DNA from: Stropharia rugosoannulata | Taxonomy: Eukaryota > Basidiomycota > Agaricomycetes > Agaricales > Strophariaceae | DNA length: 64,000 nt | Reading direction: 5' to 3' | Assembly (NCBI GenBank): GCA_028532985.1 | Contig: JANCIK010000005.1 | Location: 750,501 to 814,500, forward strand | Shown: positions 1 through 9,333 of the stretch, one piece after another | Layout: every line of letters begins with the position of its first letter | Numbering within the stretch: position 1 is the stretch's first letter | Program-made: the position numbers and the translations under genes | Notes under the pieces: model-generated | Database searches by the model: none | Seen by the model: only the letters and a program-made list of their open reading frames with translations | Told to the model about the DNA's origin: nothing

Positions 1-288
1 TAGCCTGCAAGATAATAATCTATAGAAGTATACTATAACATAACAACAGTCTTCTACAAGTTTATAGGGGATCAATACATGATATATAGGTATACGGATT
101 GGAACAGGTTTACGCTAGGTTTTACTACCACACTGAGCTAGATAGATTGTATTTATACACTGGTTACATTTCAGAGGACAAGATTTTTCAGTCTGGTACG
201 TATGTATTGGCATTTTTTATTATCAAATAGCAAAAGGTCCCTAGAAAGATATCAGACTAATCAAATAGACATTCAATTATAAACTCAC

Positions 289-956
289 CGCAGCGAACTT
301 CATATGCCTCTTCTGCAGAGTGCGGCTCCCTGGTTTTCTGGAGATTCGTGCGCACTCGATGTCCTTCACGGTTCCTTCTTCGTCGACGTATACGTGAAGA
401 TACCAGATCGCAGTGAACAATTTTCCGGTCTTGTCGTCTTCGACACGAGAGAAACCGAACGCCGTGTAATGGGGTAGAGTCTCGTCGCTGTTGGAAATGT
501 GAAGATCTTGGCTGTCGAAAACGTGTCTGGTAAGTGTTACCGAAAACAATATAAAGAAAATGTACTTACTATATAACAACGCGCCAAAGTCCGTTCGACG
601 GTGTTTCAAGTCCTTCACGGTGGACTGAACCTTTTCGATTGCGAGTTTCACGGCCGAAATTGCGCCTCGCGTCTTTCTTGGGCATTGCGCAACGTTCGTT
701 TGTGGAAATAGATGCTGTACGCGAACGCTTGAAAAGAGTAAGGGTTAAGCATTGGGAAGAGCAGGAAATGGAGTACGCACTGTTGGACATAACGAGCAGA
801 GATGAGGACGCTTAAAAAGAGTAAGCATTAAGCATTGAGAAAAGCAGGAAAGGTAGTACTCACTGTTGGACATGACGAGCAGAGATGAAGACGCTTAAAA
901 GGAGTAAGCATTAAGCATTGAGAAAAGAAGGAAAGGTAGTACTCACTGTTGGCCAT
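289..956 (-). CDS. Unrecognised multi-exon gene, 5' part
   Basis: I do not recognise this protein. A consistent model starts at the ATG at 956, splices from a GTGAGT donor after MAN to an acceptor just before 702, and continues as TSISTNERCAMPKKDARR. A second intron (about 583 to 519) joins ...LWRVVI to YQDLHISNSDETLPHYTAFG. The next exon ends at about 289 with a clean GTGAGT donor, so more exons probably lie toward the left edge. The visible part is about 115 residues, basic at first and then with a soluble-looking segment (FTAIWYLHVYVDEEGTV). Intron 1 carries an 83-bp tandem repeat. The splice joins keep frame, which supports a real gene, but no domain is evident. Confidence 0.45.
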
Positions 957-973
957 GACGAGCAGAGATGAAG
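699..973. repeat. 83-bp tandem repeat inside intron 1
   Basis: Units starting at 782, 865 and 948 are spaced exactly 83 bp apart. There are two full copies, a partial copy on the right and a diverged copy on the left (699-781). Read on the minus strand, each unit contains ATGTCCAACA or ATGGCCAACA followed at once by GTGAGTAC. The start codon and 5' splice site of the host gene are therefore duplicated together with intron sequence. Confidence 0.85.
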
Positions 974-1149
974 CTTTGCGTAACGGACGAGGAATTAAAT
1001 ACTCCCAACCAGCTGACTTTTGATTTGTTCTCGCAGTCCTGACTTTTCTCGCAGTCCTTAGTCTTCAAAACTTCGTGCCAGGTTTTGATTGAGGCTGAAA
1101 TAGACGTACGAATGAGATGCAGCAGCCACAAGAAGGGTCAGGGCCATAG

Positions 1150-3060
1150 GGAACGCTCTACAGCCGTGGAGAACGGCTGCAGAGCGTTCTGAGGCGCGCC
1201 GGGACGGGGACGACGCTACCTGGCTGCCTGCACGCGTGCGGTTTTTGGGGCGCTGGTGGGCGCGGTGCCCGGGCGCAGAGGCGGGGGCGGAGGTGGACAC
1301 AAAAGGGCAGACGCCCTGCAGCCGCATTGGGCAGCTGCAGGGCGCCGTACATGCACGCCAGGACGCTGCGAGCGTCCTGGCATGCGCTTTTTGGGGCGCT
1401 GGTGAGCGCGGTGCCCGGGCGCAGAGGATGGGGCGGGGGCGGGAACAAAAGGGCAGACGCCCTGCAGCCGCATTGGGCAGCTGCAGGGCGTCGGATACGC
1501 ACGCCAGGACGCTGGGAGACGTCCTGGCATGCGCTTTTTGGGGCGCTGGTGAGCGCGGTGCCCGGGCGCAGAGGCGGGGGTGGGGGCGGGTACCACAGGG
1601 CAGCCGCCCTGCAGCCGAATTGGGCAGCTGCAGGGCGTCGGATACGCACGCGAGGACGCTGCGAGCGTCCTGGCATGCGTTTTTGAGGGCGCAGGTGGGC
1701 GCGGTGCCCGGGCGCAGAGGCGGGGGTGGCGGCGGGGACAACAGGGCAGACGCCCTGCAGCCGCATTGGGCAGCTGCAGGGCGTCGGATACGCACGCCAG
1801 GACGCTGCGAGCATCCTGGCATGCGCTTTTTGGGGCGCTGGTGGGCGCAGAGGATGGGGCGGGGGCGGGGGCCGGAACAAAAGGGCAGACGCCCTGCAGC
1901 CGCATTGGGCAGCTGCAGGGCGTCGGATACGCACGCCAGGACGCTGCGAGCGTCCTGGCATGCGCTTTTTGGGGCGCTGGTGGGCGCAGAGGATGGGGCG
2001 GGGGCGGGGGCAGGAACAAAAGGGCAGACGCCCTGCAGCCGCATTGGGCAGCTGCAGGGCGTCGGATACGCACGCCAGGACGCTGCGAGCGTCCTGGCAT
2101 GCACTTTTTGGGGCGCTGGTGGGCGCGGTGCCCGGGCGCAGAGGATGGGGCGGGGGCGGGAACAAAAGGGCAGACGCCCTGCAGCCGCCTGGGGCAGCTG
2201 CAGGGCGTCGGATACGCACGCCAGGACGCTGCGAGCATCCTGGCATGCGCTTTTTGGGGCGCTGGTGGGCGCAGAGGATGGGGCGGGGGCGGGGGCAGGA
2301 ACAAAAGGGCAGACGCCCTGCAGCCGCATTGGGCAGCTGCAGGGCGTCGGATACGCACGCCAGGACGCTGCGAGCATCCTGGCATGCGCTTTTTGGGGCG
2401 CTGGTGGGCGCAGAGGATGGGGCGGGGGCGGGGGCAGGAACAAAAGGGCAGACGCCCTGCAGCCGCATTGGGCAGCTGCAGGGCGTCGGATACGCACGCC
2501 AGGACGCTGCGAGCGTCCTGGCATGCGCTTTTTGGGGCGCTGGTGGGCGCAGAGGATGGGGCGGGGGCGGGGGCAGGAACAAAAGGGCAGACGCCCTGCA
2601 GCCGCATTGGGCAGCTGCAGGGCGTCGGATACGCACGCCAGGACGCTGCGAGCGTCCTGGCATGCACTTTTTGGGGCGCTGGTGGGCGCGGTGCCCGGGC
2701 GCAGAGGATGGGGCGGGGGCGGGAACAAAAGGGCAGACGCCCTGCAGCCGCATTGGGCAGCTGCAGGGCGTCGTATACGCACGCCAGGACGCTGGGAGAC
2801 GTCCTGGCGTGCAGTTTCGAGGGCGCTAGTCGGCGCTGTGCCCGGGCGCAGAGGCGGGGGCGGGGGTGGACACAAAATGTCAGACGCACGCCAGGACGCT
2901 CGCCGCGTCCTGGCATGCGCTTTTTGGGGCCCTGGCGGGCGCGGTATCCGGGCGCAGAGCTGGCAGTCGGGGTTCGAGTCCCGGCGCAAGCTGCTAGGCG
3001 TTAATGGCGGAGACGCCCTGCAGCTGTTTATTTGCGACTGCAGGGCGTATTGCTGCTGTG
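1150..3060. repeat. GC-rich tandem array of double-hairpin units
   Basis: About eleven units plus a degenerate last one, with a period of roughly 136-149 bp. The size varies with short GC insertions next to a GGGGCGGGGGC tract. Each unit has two inverted repeats. One has 13-bp arms (GACGCCCTGCAGC and its complement) and an 11-nt loop. The other has 11-bp arms (GCCAGGACGCT and its complement) and a 3-nt loop. A diverged hairpin (16-bp arms, one mismatch, 1151-1189) precedes the array and another CCCTGCAG hairpin (about 3010-3048) closes it. Long open frames cross the array on both strands, but they follow from the stop-poor GC-rich repeat and I do not call them genes. Confidence 0.93.
2955..2992 (+). 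other. tRNA T-arm-like sequence (B box) at array end
   Basis: GGTTCGAGTCC matches the pol III B-box consensus exactly. The flanking bases form a T-stem with one mismatch (CGGGG, loop TTCGAGT, CCCGG). A weak A-box-like GGCCCTGGCGG lies about 45 bases upstream, and GGCGCTGGTGG occurs in the same place in other units of the array. This may be a tRNA-derived SINE-type tail. It is not a complete tRNA. Confidence 0.4.
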
Positions 3061-3227
3061 CAGTACTTTGCATCAGTCCCGGAGCTGTTTTTCAGACGAA
3101 TATTTGTGACTGACCTCAGAAATTAAACCAAGATTTGTACCTCCTCCATCTTCAAAACATGAACTTTGCTGAACTACCAATTTCATTCAAGCCCCGCGGC
3201 AGTCAGGAGCGATGCGCGGACTACAGG

Positions 3228-3640
3228 TCAGACCAACGATGAGTGCAGTCTTGATTGAGTCATTAGGAGATCGGAGATCCTTCCCAATGTCCTAGCGCTT
3301 TTCTCTTTAATATGGATATTCGAATCGCTCATCATATCAATAAGAAGCGGTAGCGCCTGGTTAACCAACAGTGTCGAAACGGCGGGATCAAGGCCCTCAA
3401 GAATCGAACCACAGGTCATAATCACCGCCTCGTGGAAGTGCCAATCCTGGCCCTTAATGTTCGCTTCGATGAAGGAATAACTGCGGCGACAATTGTGTCT
3501 TGAACGGCAGACAAGTGACAGCAGCCACAGACACGTTCCAGACGGGTAACGGACGACCTGTAGTAGTAGTGGTGCAGTTGCTCCCCTCGCGCATAGAAAT
3601 GGCTCCCTTGCGCCCGTTGAAGCACTGTCGAACAAATTAG
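3228..3640 (-). pseudogene. Importin beta-1 (Kap95-type) gene fragment
   Basis: Importin beta-1 is the HEAT-repeat carrier that imports cNLS cargo into the nucleus. Only one or two HEAT repeats are present. The stretches FIEANIKGQDWHFHEAVIM, CGSILEGLDPAVSTLLVNQ and ALPLLIDMMSDSNIH are strongly like the 'FIEANIK.DWR.REAAVMAFGSI..GP' region of Kap95. Upstream, the related part (VQDTIVAAVIP) is in a different frame from FIEANIKG, so there is a frameshift near 3480. Both ends run into unrelated sequence and the intact protein should be near 860 residues. This is a decayed fragment, not a functional karyopherin. Confidence 0.75.
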
Positions 3641-3896
3641 TATCAAAATTTTAATACTGGAGTCTGGCGATGGATGTCCGGGTCCGGAGGGCGTTACAGA
3701 CGTAGGCCAGGACGTCAGCGTACAATCGGGTACTAGGTGGCTGCGTCTGGCGAGCATAGACGGACGCGGCGAACTTTGGTTTCTCCGAAAACCCCCAACG
3801 GCCTATCGTTCCGGACCTGCTCAGATCACTACATATGGTTGAACTATGTGCTAACATGTCAATATTCAGTGGCTTAGCCACATGGAAGATCAGATT

Positions 3897-3952
3897 CACA
3901 CGTCTTTCCCTCTCCTCCGCAACGGTTTGCGGAGGAGAGGGAAAGACGTGTG
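3897..3952. repeat. Perfect 26-bp inverted repeat, 4-nt spacer
   Basis: The left arm 3897-3922 begins CACACGTCTTTCCC, the spacer is CGGT, and the right arm 3927-3952 is its exact reverse complement. The perfect match implies recent origin or maintenance. No coding frame explains it. Confidence 0.95.
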
Positions 3953-4317
3953 GGAAACCCGCGCGACAGATTTTGTACGCAGCAATACTTTAGGGCGAGC
4001 GACGCAACTACCGGTGACTTCGGGTCGGCCCGAGCACTGCGGTTCACTGGGCCGAAGGCTGGCCCGACTAGTGCACCTAATCTCGCTGCCATTAAAATTA
4101 TAGCCAATTAAATAGTTCGGTGCCAGAAATTCGACAAGATTATCATAAATCTATATGCTTAGGGTTCCGTGTTTGACTAAGCGAATGGTGCCTAGGTGTA
4201 GTATTAGAGCTTTACATATCCAGAACCTCCGTCTCCCCCACGTCAACTTATAGTGAGAGAATGAGAATGCATTGGCCGAAGGTCTTGTAAGGAGCAAAAT
4301 AGCGCTTCTGGTACATA

Positions 4318-4390
4318 CTGGAGCGCGCGTCTGAGACGGGGTCGGCTTCGAAGTCCGTGACTCTAACCACCCTGCCATCGTCACCCTCTT
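4318..4390 (-). other. Possible tRNA-derived fragment (5' half-like)
   Basis: On the minus strand GACGATGGCAGGGTGGTTAG resembles the acceptor and D-arm start of a fungal Ser/Leu-type tRNA, with an A-box-like TGGCAGGGTGG. An anticodon-arm-like hairpin CGGACTTCGAAGCCG follows. No B box or T arm follows, so it is at most a broken tRNA or SINE remnant. It could also be chance. Confidence 0.25.
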
Positions 4391-4555
4391 CCGCCCGTTC
4401 GTGATTTCGCGTCTCAATGAGGCTCTGTCAGCGCTGTTGTCGGTTTTGGGTAGTCATACAACTTCAAGAGCTTATTTCCGGCCTAATTAATCCATTTTGA
4501 TACCACATGAGGAAAAATTCAAGGTGTTGTAACTCACATTTTTAGAAATTGCCTG

Positions 4556-7500
4556 TCAAATGATTGTTGTCATCGTCATCGTCATCATCAGGGTCACTGG
4601 CTTGCGTATCTGAGTCCCCATTGCTAGCGAATCTTCTGCATCGTCCTGAGTATGGTTGGTCCTCCTTCCATCGCCAACATCGGTGGCAGGCTGCACAGCC
4701 TGCCGGTGAATAATACGCGCAATATTTTGCGCATCTAAGTCATTCTCCTCCGGGCTACACTCGTTACCTATGTCGTTAGATGACGAGCAGCGGAATTGAC
4801 CTCTGTGGCCAATCCCACATCCTAAAAACCGCATGAACATGTCGCGATCAACGAATCTAAGGGCAGCACAGGTAAATTCAAGGAACATGAAGGAGCATAA
4901 ATTAGCAGCTTACATGCCAACATAGTAATAGGTCCAGGCATCTTTTTCACTAGGTGCTTGTGCTTCCGATGTAGTAGTGGTAGATAGCTCGATTGGTTTA
5001 GCATCCTCGAATGCAGGCATAAGATGACATCCTCTCAGTACAACTGCGGGGTCTACAAAGCCGAAAGCAGACTCATCAGAGTGTGGGACAATTTTGATTT
5101 TTGGTAAATGTGCTTGTTGTCAACCGAAAGGCCAACTAGGGACTATATCGAGCCACCGCACCCAGAGGAATTCCATCCTCCGCATACGGTAGTCGCGAGA
5201 ATTCCTGCCAGTATGTTGTACATTGGCATGAAATATACCGATGACTTGTGCGTACCAGAACGGATGCGAATTCGGCGCTGATTCGGATGACGGTACGATG
5301 ATAAAAGGGTGCGTACAGGGATTAACCGTGTCATATGCTCGACGCATATCATACGTAGTGTAATAAATACGAACAGTGTGAACTTGAAAGATTGTCTCAT
5401 GCTCAATCCGAACAGTGAGACGATCTTCTGGAGTGAATATTCTGTCCATGTTTGGGTCAGAGCCATTTGCAAGAACACGCCTTAGAAAATGGTCCTTCAA
5501 GGAAGAGATGAAATTCTGTAGTACGATTTGTCAGTAAGATTAAGACAAGACAAAGTCCAAGATGACGCTACCTTCTTTGCCGGATTATCGGAATCTTTCA
5601 AGACGAATGTATATACATTTATTGCGTTGTTCCGAGATTTTGATATATAATGATGGTCTTCAAGACAGCCTTGGTCAGCATTGCTGACTTCTTCTTGCTC
5701 GGCAGGGAGGAGTGCCTGCATTCTAGCATATTTTTTTCCAATTTGTTGAACGGCATTCTGTTTATTTGTGAGACTATATAATCGTTTGACGACACGATGG
5801 GCTAGTTCTCCCTACAGTCGCTACGTAAGTCGCCGTGCCCCCTTGCCTAATCAATAAACGTACCAGCTGTGTTGAATACGAGTCAGTCGTACCATATAGT
5901 CGTATGTGTTCAACGTAGTCGCCAAGAAAGTGGTATTTGACCGTCTTTAAATTCAACGTTTTGGCTTGTCGTCCTCTAGAAGGGGTGGGTCGTGACTCTA
6001 TAAATTAAATTATAGATAAAATTGGACAATGCTCATGCATTATGAAATTGCCCTGACGACTCACTAGTGAAATTTATATCGGCTGATTCTCTATTATCTG
6101 CAGACATCACTGCGGATTGGTTAACAGTACTTGTCTGCCTGTTGCTGATTCGAGAAATAGTGGTGCTATTATTTAGTTCACGGCGCTTTCGAGCAGCAAT
6201 TTCGCGAGGAAGTTCTGAAGTTGAAAATTCTGAACATGTCAGCTCCTGGAAATTTTGCATTAGCAAACCAAATTCGGTCGTCAAAGATTTAAGCAAAGCG
6301 AGCGAGGATTCAGTATGCATGCGGAGCTTGGCGAGGCATGCCACTCAGCCGTCCGATAGAGCAGTTTCATAAGGCGGCGGTTATGTGGTTCAGGAAGAAG
6401 GCCTTCGAAGGCAGGTATGGCACACTAAGTAGGTATAAGCCCACAATTATACATTTATTCGTTAATATAGATACCTCATACCTGCAGTAAATCTTCAAGT
6501 CACGAGCTGCAAGCTTTTTCATTTCTGATGAGTTTTGGGAAAATGTTCGGATAGTACCAGAGCCAAATGGCGAGATTTGACGATATCTTTAGATAGGTGA
6601 GTGCTATTACTTAATAGCAGATAGTCATTGTACCAACCTTGAATCGAGAACATTCACAAGCGTGTCGGAATTGTTCCCTGCGGCATAAAGCAAACGTATA
6701 AGCTGGGTAAAAAGAGCCTTCCATACACCCAGCTCGAATTCGTGTAATAAATCGACGACCAGCATTTTTGAAGGATTGAAACTGGGTCCTAGTCGCTCAA
6801 CAAATGCGTTCTGAGTAGTGATTTTAACAATCATGTAGTAAACGATAGTCTATGACGCACTATTGTTGGAACCCCGGAGAATTTCTTGATCAATTCGTCA
6901 ACACTGCTGCTATTAATTGCCTTGGCACATTTGTAAATAAGTCTCCGGGCTTTCTGAACCTGAAGGGCAAAATATGTTCGAAAACCTTGGCTACGATTGA
7001 TGATATCGGCGGGACAGCCCAATTTATGTAGATCTGATTTCGATACGAGGCATCGTGGACAAGGGAAGAGCCCATTGTCACGAATTGTAGCCAGTAGGAC
7101 TCTATTTGTGAATGTGATGTCAGTTTTATAGACGCAGATCAAGTAGTGATTAGTACGAACTTTTCCGGATAATCGGCGGAGTAAGTGAAAATTCTGGGAT
7201 ATACCCGCCGCTCAATCCCATCGACGCACATAATGACGATCCCATATGTACATGCATGAATAAATTCGTCGTCGAGGATGATCTTCCACGCGCCTTGCAT
7301 TAACTCACGTCGACAATGAGTGATGATAGACTGTTTTTGAGTCCGCCATTTGCAATGAAAGGTGGACGCAAAGTCCTGGAACGAATCGGGAAGCTACAGG
7401 TGGCAAATATGTGGTGAATAAATGTCTGAACTGAAAGTTATGATTGACAATGGAGGTACTTACAGATGGAATGTAGGCTAAATGGTACATAGACCCTGAG

Positions 7501-8857
7501 CTTGGCCTTGACCGAATATACTTTGAAAGATTGCCCAGCATAAGATATATTGGCCAGGCTTTGGCGGTGCCAAAGTTTGTAAGATGCGTAGCATCCGATG
7601 CAAACATCAGAGCTGCCACAACCTTTTCCCTTTTGCATCCCGGATCGTCTGGAGGAAGTAAACCGCGTCGTTGAATATTTTCATGCTCCTCTAAAAAAGC
7701 ATCCGACGTATAGATTTCACCAAAAACACGTTCTTCTTGGTTCGTGACTGGAGACGTATGGTATAACTTGAAAGGTGAAAAGTGGAAAAGATGAGCCAAC
7801 GGGCCTTTGAATGCATTGATAATCACTGCTGTTAATTTACGGTGCAGTAGTCCCGGCACAGAGAAAGTCTTCGGAAGAACGCCAGGTGCTCCGGACGGTA
7901 CTGAAATATCAACCTTGCTTTCTTGAAACTGCTGATAAAGCGATGATTTTTCTAAGGAAGAATCAAGGCGATAATTTTCTGTATGGGCGTCGAACTTGAG
8001 GAGATGACTTTGGGAGAAGTCGGGAGCTAGAATAACCTTTTGTACAAATTCGTTCAATTGGCTTTCTGATTTAGCAGTATTCCCATTATTTAACCACTGC
8101 ATAACTCGGTGAATTGTCACGTTAGCAAAGGGCCAGTATGATGACGCAGCTGAGTTGGGAGCCTCGGGTAAACTTGAGCAAGAGGATAAACTGTTCTGTG
8201 GGGGATTATCCGCTAAATCATCTAGAGACAAGGATGCATCAGGATCGCGCGTAGGCCTGCGGGGATAGTCTCTCCAGATTCCAAAAGAGTTGACGGCTGT
8301 GATTAAACGGTCCCGTACTATGAGAATCACACGCCGGACAGCCCCCGCTTCTGTCTCTCTTTCTTCAGGTGAAGCTGGTTGGGGAAGAAAATCATCGAAA
8401 CGACGTGGTAGTCGATAATTACGCTGGGGGCGTCCTGTTCGCGTGAGCTTTGGACCGGGAGATGGAGCATCGACATTCATGGCATTTTCTGTCATTTGCT
8501 GCGCCTCTAGTTCCATCTGGCCTGCGTCAATTTGCATGTTTTCGGTTTCAAATGAATTTAGAACGCTATTCTGGTGGGTGCGAGCATCGGTAGACGTGAA
8601 TGCGACCTGTTACAGTGTCAACTTCAGTGGTAGATAAAACATAGTTAAATTTAACAAGATACCTGCAATCGTTGCTTGCGGTCCAATGGCTTTGGGAGGT
8701 GACTCAACAGTTCGTGCATATGCCCACTTGCTTTACGAGCATCTTTCGCAGTTTGGTGGAGGCGCTGGACATGCAGACAGGCTTTCTTATGACGAGCTAG
8801 CTGTTTACTTTGAGGAAAAGTACGGTTGCAGCCAGTGACACATGAAAGCTGCGACAT
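4556..8857 (-). pseudogene. Plavaka-type DNA transposase, inactivated copy
   Basis: Plavaka elements are basidiomycete DNA transposons of the CACTA/Mirage/Chapaev (CMC) group; the protein is the cut-and-paste transposase. The gene runs leftward from a C2H2-like start (MSQLSCVTGCNRTF at 8857) through a long exon 8606-7464 with ALMFASDATHLTNFGTAKAW. Later exons hold ELMQGAWKIILDDEFIHA, RIFTYSADYPEK, LLATIRDNGLFPCPRCLV and MLVVDLLHEFELGVWKALF, then YGTTDSYSTQL, RMEFLWVRWL and FVDRDMFMRF. Introns are typically 50-70 nt and most joins keep frame. Two lesions are visible. The frame shifts near 6335-6350, between TAEWHA and LAKLRMHTESS, and a TGA at 5120-5122 sits where the frame continues as QQAHLPK. 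The order and content of family motifs are complete, so this is a young relic. I could not fix the terminal inverted repeats. Confidence 0.88.
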
Positions 8858-9333
8858 GAGTATGATGAATAATAATAAAAGCCTAGAATTTGCGGACGCT
8901 TCAGTGGGCGAAGATACCTAGATAGGAATAAAACGAGTTCAAGATTTGGTGTTCATGAAAAGAAGGGATTGAACACACCTAGTAGCCAGCATCAAGTGTT
9001 ACAAAGGGCTGCCAGACAGCTCAAGATTTAGATTTCATGGGAGTAAGAGTGAGTGAACTTACGGTCAGCATCTTATGACTCGAGTCATTGATCTACTCTG
9101 ATTTCTGACAAAGGGTTCTTGGCATCCCTTATCTAAATATTCCGATTAGATCAAAAACATATAGTACTTATTCAACGCAATCCCGTAGTAGAGGGACATA
9201 GCAATGCATGAGTCACGGTCTACTTTATTCCACTAACAAATCGTCCATACGTACTAGAGCTAATATATTCTACAGAGAATGTCAATATTTACAGTTCATT
9301 GTCACGGACGTGTGGCTATGAGGTACTCTGTGA
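8858..9333. other. Intergenic, no gene seen
   Basis: AT-rich spacer between the Plavaka 5' end and the 3' end of the SPT5-like gene. No open frame, repeat or RNA structure stands out. It may contain the transposon's right terminus, but I see no clear terminal repeat. Confidence 0.5.

Noticed and set aside
1058..3113. Very long open frames (up to 671 codons) on both strands
   Set aside because: They follow the GC-rich tandem array in several frames at once and give the same Arg/Pro/Ala repeats. The repeat simply lacks stop codons. No single frame is favoured.
3874..4107. ORFs on both strands across the palindrome
   Set aside because: They exist because the inverted repeat reads the same on both strands. 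No motif is present.
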